Source of the DNA: Bacteroidota bacterium | GTDB lineage: Bacteria > Bacteroidota > Bacteroidia > AKYH767-A > OLB10 | DNA length: 64,000 nucleotides | Assembly: GCA_016714535.1 (NCBI GenBank) | Contig: JADKDR010000001.1 | Location: forward strand, 310,001 to 374,000 | Reading direction: 5' to 3' | Shown here: piece by piece, positions 47,173-56,639 of the stretch | Numbering within the stretch: the first letter of the stretch is position 1 | Layout: each line of letters starts with the position of its first letter | Program-made: the position numbers and the translations under genes | The notes under the pieces: model-generated | The model's input: only the letters and a program-made list of their open reading frames with translations | Database searches by the model: none | Told to the model about the DNA's origin: nothing

Positions 47173-47850
47173 ATGTTTACAAGATTTAACAATGGTAACC
47201 GACCAACACGGCCTCGTGCAGGAGGCACAAGACGTCCGGGGCCTTACAGAGGAGGGCCACATATCCCTGCTCCTGTAAAACGCTCTAATAAGCGCAAGAA
47301 AACTGGTGCCGAAGTAGCTATAAAACGCATTGCGATTATTGGTCCGGAATCTACCGGAAAAACTACGATGGCAAAAATGCTGGCAGCCCATTATAAAACC
47401 ATCATTGTTCCTGAGTATGCACGCGAATACATCATGCAACTTAACAGGCCTTATAGCCCGAAGGACTTATTACCTATAGCAAAAGGTCAGATACAATTAG
47501 AAAACCAATTACTGTTTCAAGCCAACCGCTTGTTGATATGCGACACCAACATGACGGTAATGAAAGTTTGGAGCGAATATAAATATGGCTTTTGTGCCGA
47601 ATGGATATTGAATGTAATTAACAGCCGCTACTACGACCATCATTTTGTTTGTGCACCTGATATGCCCTGGGATGCCGATCCACTTCGCGAACACCCCAAT
47701 AAGCGCGAAGAATTATTCGATATTTATATCGAAGAAATGAAAAAGCAACAAGTGCGTTATACGGTTTTACGTGGCACACCCGAAGAACGACTAGCACAAA
47801 TGACCGAGGTGCTCGATAAGTATATCTTGAAAAAGAATAAAAACGCCTAA
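47173..47850 (+). CDS. NadR-like nicotinamide riboside kinase with basic N-terminal extension
   Basis: 225 residues. The kinase part begins at about residue 53 with IAIIGPESTGKTTMAKML (P-loop), then VPEYAREYI, LLICDTNMTVMKVWSEYKYG and APDMPWDADPLREHPNKR, all typical of the ATPase domain of NadR. The nucleotidyltransferase domain of full NadR is missing. The first 50 residues are rich in Arg, Gly, Pro and Lys (RPTRPRAGGTRRPGPYRGG) and are unlike the usual kinase start. No later in-frame ATG exists before the P-loop, so the extension is either real or the start is wrong. Together with PnuC it would import and phosphorylate nicotinamide riboside. Confidence 0.82.
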   Translation: MFTRFNNGNRPTRPRAGGTRRPGPYRGGPHIPAPVKRSNKRKKTGAEVAIKRIAIIGPESTGKTTMAKMLAAHYKTIIVPEYAREYIMQLNRPYSPKDLLPIAKGQIQLENQLLFQANRLLICDTNMTVMKVWSEYKYGFCAEWILNVINSRYYDHHFVCAPDMPWDADPLREHPNKREELFDIYIEEMKKQQVRYTVLRGTPEERLAQMTEVLDKYILKKNKNA

Positions 47851-48317
47851 TTCCGTTTTATAATTACTTACCTAACAAGCTGCAAATGCAGCTTGCCTCA
47901 TCTGCCCTTTTATTTGGTAAGCTAAATCTTGCCTATACCACAGTGAACTGCTTATTGCCGGAGGAAATAAATGGCATCCACTATTATCTCAATTATACTT
48001 TTTTAGTTTCCTTTTTTTAACAAACTAGTTTGCTGCATTTGTTCAACTTATAACCATAACTAGACTGAGGGAACTAGGATATTAAAAAGCAATCAGAATA
48101 AGAGCCATGATCCTTTTACTTTCTTGCACTCTTTTCCAAATAAGATGTTTTCAAAATTTTCTGTTTCAGCAATCAAATTAAAAAAATCAAAAGATTAAAC
48201 AGCATTGCTAAAAAGTATAATTTAACATCTTAAGAAAAAGAATCTGAAAACAATTCAAAACGATTATTGTTTATGATTATACTTTTAAAAACAAATTATC
48301 ATAAAAACAAATTATCT
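47851..48317. other. Intergenic gap with one palindrome
   Basis: No gene seen. A perfect palindrome CAAGCTGCA/TGCAGCTTG (47876-47895) lies 25 bases after the kinase stop and could be a weak terminator, but it has no T run. Confidence 0.4.
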
Positions 48318-49739
48318 ATGAAAAAAATTATTTTTGGAATTATTCTCTTGTTTGTAGCTGGTATTGCCGGAGCGCAAACAATTGTCGGAGGTGGCATTTA
48401 TCAAAACACTACCTGGACACTGGCAAACTCACCCTATAAGATGACCGGCAGTATTGTCGTGTTTCCCGGAGTTACACTTACCATTGAACCGGGTGTAGTT
48501 GTAAATGTAAAAGAATCCGATATTATGAATGGTGAGCCTGCTTATTATTTTGAAGTACGAGGCGCACTAAATATGGTTGGAACACCATCACAACTTATTA
48601 CCTTTAAATGCGATAGCTTTACCACTCCGGTAGGTGCATGGAATGGCTTTTTAATAAAGAACTCTCAAGGCGGCAGCATTAATACAGATTATGTAAGTAT
48701 TAGCAATACTCAGATTGCTTTCAATTGGGACGCTGTAATTGGATATCCACTTACCTTTAACGATTCATATTTTGCTTTTAATGGTTATACCATTAGCACC
48801 GGTACAGGTGCCAACTTAAAAAATTGTACATTTTATGGAAATAATTCGGCAATTAGCGGCTGGCCTGATTTTCAAATAATCAATTGCATATTTGACAGCA
48901 ACAGTGCTGCTATATCGGTATACCCCAATTCCTTTATTCTCGATAGTTGTATATTAAAAAATAATAGCTTGGCTATCAATTTTGCTTCTGTACCCTTTAA
49001 TGCAATGACCATTCAGCATTCAACTTTTACTAATAATGCCCTTGCATGCGGCAATGTTGGAAACGGAAATGTACGCTTCAATAGTTTTATCAACAATGGC
49101 GATGCAGTGTCAGGAGGAACAAATGCAACCATAGAAGAAAATACTTTTACTGGAAATGCAAAAGCAGTGATAACTGCCATGGGTGCAATTGTAAAAAATA
49201 ATATTATCAATCAAAATACAGTGGGTGTGCAATTGGGAGCTATGACTTTTGGGCAACCTGCACCAACTGTAATTGACAACCAAATTTGTGGTAACTCATT
49301 ATATAATATAGAGAACCTAACCGACCTAAATCTAAACATCCCTACAAATTGCTTTTGCGATACAGATGAGATATTGCTTGAAACAAAAATTTACGATGGC
49401 TATGATGACATAACGCGTGGACTTATTAGCTATGCCATTTACGATAGCTCGTGTATAAACATACTAAAGTACGTAAGCAAATTCCCCACTTCGATAACCG
49501 ATTCAGAAAATGGCATGGAATCCATTTCGCTTCAACCCAACCCGGCTGTGGATTTGGTGCAAATAAGTAATGCAGATAAAATTGAAATGATAAATATTTA
49601 CTCGACCAATGGGCAGTTAGTTTCTAGTGTTAGCCCTACAAATAATACACTTGACGTGTCGCAACTTGATAAAGGAATTTATCAATTGCAATTAATAGGC
49701 GAAGGAAAATCGATTCTTCGAAGAATAGTAAAAATGTAA
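48318..49739 (+). CDS. Secreted parallel beta-helix protein with T9SS sorting domain
   Basis: 473 residues from the ATG at 48318, which starts a clear signal peptide (MKKIIFGIILLFVAGIAGAQ); the ATG at 48267 would add 17 residues. The mature start (NTTWTLANSPYKMTGSIVVF, then PGVTLTIEPGVVV) and a chain of N/G-rich repeats of about 20-25 residues (NCTFYGNNSAISG, NCIFDSNSAAISV, EENTFTGNAKAVI) form a right-handed beta-helix like pectate-lyase-fold proteins. The last 80 residues from LQPNPAVDL are a T9SS sorting domain. No catalytic residues can be assigned. Confidence 0.85.
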   Translation: MKKIIFGIILLFVAGIAGAQTIVGGGIYQNTTWTLANSPYKMTGSIVVFPGVTLTIEPGVVVNVKESDIMNGEPAYYFEVRGALNMVGTPSQLITFKCDSFTTPVGAWNGFLIKNSQGGSINTDYVSISNTQIAFNWDAVIGYPLTFNDSYFAFNGYTISTGTGANLKNCTFYGNNSAISGWPDFQIINCIFDSNSAAISVYPNSFILDSCILKNNSLAINFASVPFNAMTIQHSTFTNNALACGNVGNGNVRFNSFINNGDAVSGGTNATIEENTFTGNAKAVITAMGAIVKNNIINQNTVGVQLGAMTFGQPAPTVIDNQICGNSLYNIENLTDLNLNIPTNCFCDTDEILLETKIYDGYDDITRGLISYAIYDSSCINILKYVSKFPTSITDSENGMESISLQPNPAVDLVQISNADKIEMINIYSTNGQLVSSVSPTNNTLDVSQLDKGIYQLQLIGEGKSILRRIVKM

Positions 49740-49813
49740 TACCAACATGGTGAGTATCTTTTGAAGATAAATGGATTAAATTTTCAGTCATAGCATATAA
49801 GTAGTTTGAATTG

Positions 49814-49841
49814 AAGCCCGGCATTGCCGGGTTTCGCTTTT
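49814..49841 (+). terminator. Terminator after the beta-helix gene
   Basis: A stem of CCCGGC/GCCGGG (49817-49822 with 49826-49831), extended by A-T and G-T pairs on the outside, with a 3-base loop and a T-rich tail. Confidence 0.65.
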
Positions 49842-49950
49842 TAACCCATTGAGAGTGTCCTTACCAAGACCTTGCACAAGGCCTTGTATGCAATATTGAT
49901 TGGTGTGTAAATTCGACTATTCGTTATAACAAATTGAGTGGCCTTGTTAA

Positions 49951-50902
49951 TCAAGCTCCCAAATCTAATTGAGCCAAACTCTTGATGGTTTGTGTATACT
50001 CATTCCAAATGTTCTGTACAATTTGAGCAGCGGGCAAAATATCATCCAGTGCAGCACTCACCTGCCCTATTTCGAGTTCGCCTTCGTCCATATTACCTTC
50101 AAACATACCCAGCTTGGCGCGTCCGCGCCCAAGCAACGTTTCTAAGGTAGCCTTATCGGCTCCTTGTAATTCAGCTTCTTGCACCTGCTTGAAAAATTTA
50201 TTTTTTATCAACCTTACCGGTGTAAGCTGCTTAAGGCTTAGCTGGGTATCGCCTTCGTTGGTATTAATTACAGCGTTTTTAAAATTGACATGTGCCGATG
50301 ATTCGGCACTTGCTACAAAACGACTTCCAATTTGTACACCCTGCGCACCGAGACAAAACATAGCTGCCATAGCACGGCCGGTGGCTATGCCACCGGCCGC
50401 AATTAACGGTACCTGTATATGCTGAGCAATATTTGGAATAAGGCACAACGTGGTTGTCTCTTCTCGTCCATTGTGCCCTCCGGCTTCAAACCCTTCTGCA
50501 ACTATTGCATCTACTCCGGCTTCCTGACTCTTCAAAGCAAATTTTAAATTACTTACTACATGCACCACTATACAGCCTGCATTTTTTAATATACTGGTCC
50601 ACGTTTTGGGGTTGCCAGCTGATGTAAACACGATAGGAACTTTTTCTTCTATAATAACAGCCATATGCTTATCAATATCTGGGTAAAGCAATGGCACATT
50701 TACCAAAAGGATAGGTGGTTGCAGCTTTGCATTTTTGGATGTGTGCGCGCAACATATCAGGATACATGCTGCCACTTCCTATTAAGCCCACACCTCCGGC
50801 ATTGCTTACAGCACTTGCAAGTTCCCAGCCACTGCACCATATCATGCCTGCCTGTATTATAGGATACTGTATTCCAAATAAATCGCAAATCGCGTTTTTC
50901 AT
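49951..50902 (-). CDS. Nitronate monooxygenase / FabK-like flavoprotein, frameshifted
   Basis: An FMN-dependent TIM-barrel protein of about 317 residues if the frameshift is healed. The N-terminal frame (50902-50672) gives FGIQYPIIQAGMIWCSG and GGVGLIGSGSMYPDML. The second frame (from about 50710 to 49951) gives VNVPLLYPDIDKH, FTSAGNPKTW, HVVSNLKFALKSQEAGVDA, EGFEAGGHNG (flavin-phosphate loop) and AAGGIATGRAMAAMFCLGA. The break is in CCTTTTGGTAAATG near 50702, where two extra G would restore Phe-Gly-Val-Asn. The family oxidises nitronates or, as FabK, reduces enoyl-ACP; context does not decide. Confidence 0.82.
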
Positions 50903-51130
50903 TCCAATTTTTTTTAACGCGACAAATATACTTGCTTTACTACATGCAAAAGAAAACAGACAAGTATAAAACCGGTAATAATTTCATTACCTAAATTCGG
51001 CACAAATTTACTACCAAGTCCTGATACCCAAACAACCGGTATTATTGATCTTTTACATTTTAGACACCTTAATTATTGCTGTTCGCGGGAAATTTATTTC
51101 ATTTACCAATTAAACACCGTTAACGTATTT

Positions 51131-52084
51131 ATGCGCGAGGCAGCATTCATAAAGCAAAACAGAGAAAAATGGGAGTCGTATGAAAACGAGAGCGATGGCA
51201 GTGCCGATGAATTAGCCGAGCGCTACATAGAACTTACAGACGATTTAAGTTATGCCACCACCTTTTATCGGGGTAGCAATGTATCACGATACCTTAATGA
51301 TATGACACGCGATTTTCATCATCGCATCTATCGAAATAAAGGCGAAACGCTACAAAATCTGATTGAATTTTGGACCCGCACAGTGCCACTTACCGTGTAT
51401 GCAAATCACACTTTGCTACGCAATACTTTTTTCATTTTTCTAGTTAGCTGTTGTATTGGCTGGCTTAGTGCTTCGCAAGACGATACCTATATCAGGCTTA
51501 TACTTGGCGACTATTATGTAAATAAAACCATTGCCAATATAGAAGCCGGAGAACCTATGGCTATCTACTCAAGCGCTTCGCAACAAGATATGTTTTTTAT
51601 GATTACTATAAATAACATCACGGTTTCATTTTATGCTTTTGTGATGGGAATTTTTCTTTCGGTAGGCACGCTGGTCATGATGTTACAAAATGGAATTATG
51701 TTAGGAGCATTTCAATTTTTATTTTACAAACACAAGTACTTGCTCATTTGCGTGCTTACTGTGTGGATACATGGCGTACTGGAAATAAGCAGCATTATAG
51801 TTGCCGGTGCTGCAGGATTTAGATTGGGCAATGGATTAATTTTTCCATCAACTTACAGCAGGCTCGAATCCTTTAAACGCGGAGCGGTAGAAGGGCTAAC
51901 ATTGGTAGCCGGTTGTATTCCACTTTTTATAATAGCAGGGTTTCTCGAAAGCTTCGTCACCAGGCATTCTACAGTTTCATTGCATATTAGTGCCAGCATT
52001 ATCTTACTTTCAATTGCATTTATTTATTGGTACTTTATATACTACCCCATACAATTATATAAAAAGATTACATCCAATGCTTGA
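51131..52084 (+). CDS. SpoIIM-family (stage II sporulation protein M-like) membrane protein
   Basis: 317 residues. An N-terminal helical cytosolic region (1-95, with REAAFIKQNREKWESYE and RFYRG-like YRGSNVSRYL) is followed by about 5-6 membrane segments with NNITVSFYAFVMGIF and a WIHGVLEISSIIVAGAAGF motif, typical of the SpoIIM family found beside MoxR ATPases in non-sporulating bacteria. First gene of a five-gene operon. Role not known; these operons are linked to envelope stress and large-molecule sensing. Confidence 0.85.
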   Translation: MREAAFIKQNREKWESYENESDGSADELAERYIELTDDLSYATTFYRGSNVSRYLNDMTRDFHHRIYRNKGETLQNLIEFWTRTVPLTVYANHTLLRNTFFIFLVSCCIGWLSASQDDTYIRLILGDYYVNKTIANIEAGEPMAIYSSASQQDMFFMITINNITVSFYAFVMGIFLSVGTLVMMLQNGIMLGAFQFLFYKHKYLLICVLTVWIHGVLEISSIIVAGAAGFRLGNGLIFPSTYSRLESFKRGAVEGLTLVAGCIPLFIIAGFLESFVTRHSTVSLHISASIILLSIAFIYWYFIYYPIQLYKKITSNA

Positions 52085-52967
52085 AACAAAATTGATGCTT
52101 GAAGAAGAGCGCGACTTTGGCGAAAAACTAAATAGTACCTTTACATTTATTGCTCAAAATTTTCGCGCACTTTTCGGTGCAGTTTTTTATATCTCTGCTC
52201 CTGCAATCATTTTATCTTCTACGGCCTTTGCAACCATCTTTGCCAGTTATATGCGAACCGTAACAGGAATGGTAAATAATGCAAATATGACCAATGACCC
52301 ATTTTGGATGTTTAATGATCAGATGATTGGCATTATGGTTATTGTTGGGCTATTATTTTACATTGCCTATCAATTAATACCAATGGTGGTAGTTGTGTAT
52401 ATGAAACTTTACAATCAACAAATGACCACCACTATTACTACTACAATGGTATGGAACGAAATGCGAAAATTTATCTTACCCATCCTGTTTTTTCAATTAA
52501 TCCTGCTTGTAATTACCATTATTGGTTTTGCCTTTTTAATTATTCCGGGCATTTATCTTTCCGGTGTCTTCATGCTATTTAATGCTATTTATATAAACGA
52601 AGAACTTGGATTTGCATCTTCAGTTAAGCGTTGTTTCGAATTAATAAAAGATAAATGGTTAAGCACCTTTGGGCTATTTATTGTTTCGAGCATTATCGTT
52701 TCATTGGTAAGTTCCATTATTGGTGTTCCCGTTATGATGTTGTCGCTTGCAAGTACCTTTTTGCAATGGGATGTAGAAAAAATGGTAACGATAAATATGA
52801 TTGGCACTACCGTGAACATGCTATTCCGGTTAATATTACTTATTATTCCGGGAGTTGCTATGTGCCTGCAATATTACAATCTGAAAGAAAGGCAAGATGG
52901 CGATGGAATAAAAAAACTAATGAGTCAGATAGGAACACGTCAACAAATTAACGAAGGAGAATATTAA
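52077..52967 (+). CDS. Multi-pass membrane protein of the MoxR operon
   Basis: 296 residues from ATG 52077, which overlaps the SpoIIM gene by 8 bases; a longer frame from 51990 lies inside that gene and is unlikely. Six or so membrane segments (about 35-60, 85-110, 140-165, 165-190, 210-235, 245-275). The second half resembles glycerophosphodiester-phosphodiesterase membrane-domain or DUF975-like proteins (FLIIPGIYLSGVFMLF...NEELGFASSVKRCFELIKDKW). Family assignment is weak, but the operon position is clear. Confidence 0.65.
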   Translation: MLETKLMLEEERDFGEKLNSTFTFIAQNFRALFGAVFYISAPAIILSSTAFATIFASYMRTVTGMVNNANMTNDPFWMFNDQMIGIMVIVGLLFYIAYQLIPMVVVVYMKLYNQQMTTTITTTMVWNEMRKFILPILFFQLILLVITIIGFAFLIIPGIYLSGVFMLFNAIYINEELGFASSVKRCFELIKDKWLSTFGLFIVSSIIVSLVSSIIGVPVMMLSLASTFLQWDVEKMVTINMIGTTVNMLFRLILLIIPGVAMCLQYYNLKERQDGDGIKKLMSQIGTRQQINEGEY

Positions 52968-53033
52968 TATCGATTTTAAAAACTAAACTTGATAACTAAA
53001 AAAGGCATACAATATACTTGCAGCAATCATGCA

Positions 53034-53771
53034 ATGAATTTGTTGATAACAGCATGTCTGTTATTGCTAACTATTTTTGTCAGGGCTGATGGCATTCTTC
53101 TTCAAGACAGTATACAAGTGTTGCAACCTACTACTGCCACTATTGAAAAACTACAAGCTGACGATGACCTTAATTATAATGTAGATTTAGACGGAAGCAC
53201 AAATTTTATTTCGCGCGCATGGCGTAAGTTTTTGAAGTGGCTTGAAGATTTATTTTCAATTGAAGAAAAAGCTAAAGCTGCCGGAAAAAGCGTAGAAGTT
53301 TTTCCCTGGAAAGGATTAGGGTATTTCTTTACCGCCATTGTAATTATTTTTCTACTGCTTAAGCTTTTCAAACTTGACCTTAGTTTTTTATTAAAAAATG
53401 TGAGGTTGAAAAATGAGCTTGAGTATACCGCGGGGATTGAAAACATTCATGAGCTGATGCTTGACGATTTATACTCTCAATCACTACAACAAAAGAATTA
53501 CCGACTTGCTACCCGCTACCGTTTTTTAAATTTGCTAAAAACAGCTAATGATAGTGGCTTTATTAAATGGAAACCGGACAAAACCAACATGCACTATATT
53601 CAGGAAATCAGTACCGACTATCGCAAGTCATTTGCAAGTATTGTTCGCGATTTCGAATATGTGTGGTATGGCGATTTTGACCTCGATGAATCTACTTTTG
53701 AACTTATTGATAAGCGTATGTCTAAATTGCTTAAGGAGCTTAATACAAATTTAATTACTACAGCAAATTGA
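53034..53771 (+). CDS. DUF4129-domain membrane protein
   Basis: 245 residues from ATG 53034 (start MNLLITACLLLLTIFV, a signal peptide or anchor); the longer TTG start at 52989 is less likely. A second membrane segment lies near residues 100-120, followed by the DUF4129 domain (RFLNLLKTANDSGFIKW, then YIQEISTDYRKSFASIVRDFEYVWYGDF). The family occurs with MoxR and DUF4350 genes. The next gene starts inside its stop codon (TTGA overlap). Confidence 0.8.
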   Translation: MNLLITACLLLLTIFVRADGILLQDSIQVLQPTTATIEKLQADDDLNYNVDLDGSTNFISRAWRKFLKWLEDLFSIEEKAKAAGKSVEVFPWKGLGYFFTAIVIIFLLLKLFKLDLSFLLKNVRLKNELEYTAGIENIHELMLDDLYSQSLQQKNYRLATRYRFLNLLKTANDSGFIKWKPDKTNMHYIQEISTDYRKSFASIVRDFEYVWYGDFDLDESTFELIDKRMSKLLKELNTNLITTAN

Positions 53772-54976
53772 AAGGCAATAAAATATTTACCATAGTGATC
53801 GTAGTGCTGATGCTACTGCTTATACTGTCGCAGATATTTGGGCCTAAAACGATAAGCTGGAATGAAACCTACCTCAAGGACAAAAAAAATCCATATGATT
53901 TGTATGCGTTATATGAGATGCTTCCTGATTTATTTAAGAACAAAAAAATCTCTTACCTGCGCATACCCCCATATAATGCAATACTGGAGTCTGACACACT
54001 GCTTACCAACCACCCAGTCAATTATTTATTTATAGGAAGCTTCGCTAGCGATTCGCTATCGAAAAAAGCTCTTAGCAATTTTGTGTTGCGAGGCAACAAT
54101 GTGTTTATATCAGGCACCTACGATCTGCCCGACTATTTACTAGAAGAATGCGGCTTACAAATGCACAGTTATTATTACGATCTGGATACATTGCAATACA
54201 GTGATACAATAAAAGTATACGCAGCTTCGGATGTGGAAAGAAAAAACCCTTTTCGAATGCCAGTAGGCGACTGCGCTAATTTTCTTGACTTACAAGAAGG
54301 CAGTGCTGCCGAAGTGCTTATGACTGATAGTCTGGGATATGCACTTTTTGTAAGGTATCGCCACGGAAGCGGCTATTACTATCTGAGTGTGATACCAAAA
54401 ATATTTTCGAATTACTATGTCATGAAAGACCTGAAGAATAACCTGGCCTTACAAACCTTAGCATATTTACCTCAATATGATATATGGTATGACGAGTATG
54501 CTAAGCTGGGCCGCGAAGGTGGACAAAGCCCCCTCCGGGTAATATTTTTTAACCCCACCCTCCAATGGTCGTATTATATCATCATTGTGTTACTATTACT
54601 ATATATGTTGTTTTACAGTAAACGGCTGCAGCGGGTTATACCTGTGCTAACACCTCCGGCAAATACCAGTATTGCATTTTCAAAAACCATAAGCATGCTC
54701 TACCTGCGAAAACGCGACCATCGGAGTATTGCTATTAAAAAAGCAGAGCAGTTTTTGGAAATGCTGCGCGAGCGTTATCGTATAAACACCACAGAATTTA
54801 ACAAGGAAACACTTGCTGAATTATCAGGCAAAAGTGGAGTGCCGTTAGCAATGATTAACGACATAAATAGTCAGATAAATTTGGTACGGCACAACGAAAG
54901 TATTGATGGTACTACTTTGCTGGAATTAAATACATTGATTACTAAATTTGAAAAAATAGCAAACACAAATAATTGA
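53768..54976 (+). CDS. DUF4350-domain protein
   Basis: 402 residues from a TTG start that overlaps the upstream TGA. An N-terminal membrane anchor (5-22), then SWNETYLKDKKNPYDLYALYEML, typical of DUF4350, and a periplasmic GATase-like domain (NYLFIGSFASDSLSKKALSNFVLRG). A second membrane segment (about 255-280) is followed by a cytosolic helical tail with an AAA-partner look. Often encoded between DUF4129 and MoxR. Confidence 0.8.
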   Translation: MKGNKIFTIVIVVLMLLLILSQIFGPKTISWNETYLKDKKNPYDLYALYEMLPDLFKNKKISYLRIPPYNAILESDTLLTNHPVNYLFIGSFASDSLSKKALSNFVLRGNNVFISGTYDLPDYLLEECGLQMHSYYYDLDTLQYSDTIKVYAASDVERKNPFRMPVGDCANFLDLQEGSAAEVLMTDSLGYALFVRYRHGSGYYYLSVIPKIFSNYYVMKDLKNNLALQTLAYLPQYDIWYDEYAKLGREGGQSPLRVIFFNPTLQWSYYIIIVLLLLYMLFYSKRLQRVIPVLTPPANTSIAFSKTISMLYLRKRDHRSIAIKKAEQFLEMLRERYRINTTEFNKETLAELSGKSGVPLAMINDINSQINLVRHNESIDGTTLLELNTLITKFEKIANTNN

Positions 54977-54978
54977 AA

Positions 54979-55968
54979 ATGGAGAATAACGAATCACAAA
55001 CTTTTGAGTCGAGGATAGACTTTGCAGGTTTATATGAAAGCGCAATTGGTGCCCGCAGCGAAATATCGAAAGCAATAGTTGGCTTAGATAAAATAAGCGA
55101 TTTGATGATGGTTGCCTTATTGAGCAATGGACATGTATTGCTCGAAGGAGTTCCGGGTGTAGCCAAAACACTGATGGCAAAATCCTTTGCCCGCATTATT
55201 GATGCGGACTTTAGCCGCATTCAATTTACACCTGACCTTATGCCCAGCGATGTTATTGGAACAAATATTTTCAATCCCGAAAAATCATCCTTTACATTCC
55301 GGCAAGGTCCAATTTTTAGCAACATTATTTTGATTGATGAAATAAACCGTGCTCCTGCCAAAACACAATCGGCATTATTCGAAGTGATGGAAGAGCGGCA
55401 GATTACCTATGATCATCACACCTATTTACTTAACGAACCGTTTATGGTTGTAGCAACACAAAATCCGATAGAACACGAGGGCACTTACCGTTTGCCCGAA
55501 GCACAACTTGACCGATTTATGTTTAAATTAAAAGTGGGATACCCCACTACGGACGAAGAAACAGCAATCTTGTTACTGCATCACCAACCGCAAAGTTCGC
55601 AAAAGCCTGTTGACTCTATACAACCTGTTATAACGCAAACGCAACTTGTAACGCACAAAGCCAATGTGGGCAAAGTGCATGTGGAACAAAAACTCATCGA
55701 TTATATAGTAAGCATCATACAGCATACACGCACTGCCAAGCACATCTACCTGGGTGCTTCGCCACGCGCAGCTGTGGCGTGCCTGCAAGCATCTAAAGCA
55801 CTGGCAGCACTAAGTGGACGCGACTTTGTTACCCCTGACGATATTCAGTATATATTACCCAACGTATTAAGGCACCGCATTATTCTTACACCCGAAAGAG
55901 AAATGGAAGGCGCATCGGCCGATGATGTTATAAAGCAGATGCTGGAAAAAGTGGAAGTTCCCAGATAG
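54979..55968 (+). CDS. MoxR-family AAA ATPase
   Basis: 329 residues from ATG 54979. AAA_3 core with Walker A GVPGVAKTLMAKSFA (about 60-74), LMPSDVIGTNIF, Walker B IILIDEINRAPAKTQSALFEVMEERQIT (in two halves) and the sensor region TQNPIEHEGTYRLPEAQLDRFMFKL, then the small lid domain with SPRAAVACLQASKALAALSGRDFVTPDDI. MoxR proteins act as chaperones for maturation of partner proteins. A DUF58 gene usually follows but is absent here. Confidence 0.94.
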   Translation: MENNESQTFESRIDFAGLYESAIGARSEISKAIVGLDKISDLMMVALLSNGHVLLEGVPGVAKTLMAKSFARIIDADFSRIQFTPDLMPSDVIGTNIFNPEKSSFTFRQGPIFSNIILIDEINRAPAKTQSALFEVMEERQITYDHHTYLLNEPFMVVATQNPIEHEGTYRLPEAQLDRFMFKLKVGYPTTDEETAILLLHHQPQSSQKPVDSIQPVITQTQLVTHKANVGKVHVEQKLIDYIVSIIQHTRTAKHIYLGASPRAAVACLQASKALAALSGRDFVTPDDIQYILPNVLRHRIILTPEREMEGASADDVIKQMLEKVEVPR

Positions 55969-56251
55969 TTTTTTTTAACAGCCGAAATAATGGTCTATAA
56001 GAATTCTTTTTCATAGATATTATTCACCATCCCAATTGAAGAAAGAAAACAAGTCTAATGATGGCTCATCTATTTTAGATAAGTAACACTTGCCGGGGAT
56101 TAAATAAGGAGTGCTGTTTACTTTTCATATTCAACAAATTCAATAATTCGCTGGTGAAAAAAAATTAAGTTCTCTAAAATGGCTAAGGCATTAAAAAACT
56201 CATGCATCAATACAAGCATATGTGAGTTCAAAACAGATTAGCTTGAAAGAA

Positions 56252-56361
56252 AACGGTGTCGCTCCTACGGAGCTAAACAACAGGAACGCGAATTCATTCT
56301 ATTAACCGGTCGTTCCTACGGAGCTATGCCATTTTTAATGTAGCCGTTAAAATGTAAGCAG
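56252..56361. repeat. Dispersed palindromic repeat, copy 2 (REP-like)
   Basis: Same order of elements as 7296-7406: AACGGTGTCGCTCCTACGGAGCT, AATTCATTCTATTAACCGGTCG (in pieces), a second CTCC/TACGGAG-type palindrome, and GCCGTTAAAATGTAAGCAG. The copies differ at scattered bases and in the spacer after the first palindrome. Confidence 0.75.
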
Positions 56362-56465
56362 TGCGATACCTAAATTTAAATTGAAAAGGAATAACTTAAA
56401 GCCTCAGTGGTACGACAATGCAAAAAAATGTAACCGATAACAAAAGAAAGTTCACAGTATAAAAA

Positions 56466-56557
56466 AGAATTTCTCTTTGCCCCTCCGTGTGATCCTTACA
56501 TTTAATTAAAAAGAATTTCTCCGTGCTCCTCCGTGCCTCTGTGCGCCCCCGTATTTA
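56466..56557. repeat. CTCCGTG-type short repeats, second locus
   Basis: Two copies of the AAGAATTTCTC...CCTCCGTG element (near 56466 and 56510), with the ending GTGCGCCCCCGTATTTATT like those at 7509-7760. In both loci they lie 60-110 bases beyond the palindromic block, in the same orientation. Confidence 0.7.
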
Positions 56558-56590
56558 TTCCCAGGACAAAACATCCAACTTTAACCCAAT

Positions 56591-56614
56591 AAAAAAGCCT
56601 CACTAAAGTGAGGC
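56591..56614 (-). terminator. Terminator of the thrS-infC-rpmI-rplT cluster
   Basis: On the minus strand GCCTCAC pairs with GTGAGGC (56614-56608 with 56603-56597) around a 4-base loop, followed by a run of six T. It lies 26 bases after the rplT stop codon. Confidence 0.9.
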
Positions 56615-56639
56615 CTTGTATTTTTAAAACTGATATCTG

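Larger units (their letters stand above)
55969..56590. other. Repeat-bearing intergenic gap
   Basis: No gene seen. It contains the second copies of the palindromic and CTCCGTG-type repeats (separate entries). The DUF58 gene expected after moxR is not here. Confidence 0.6.
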
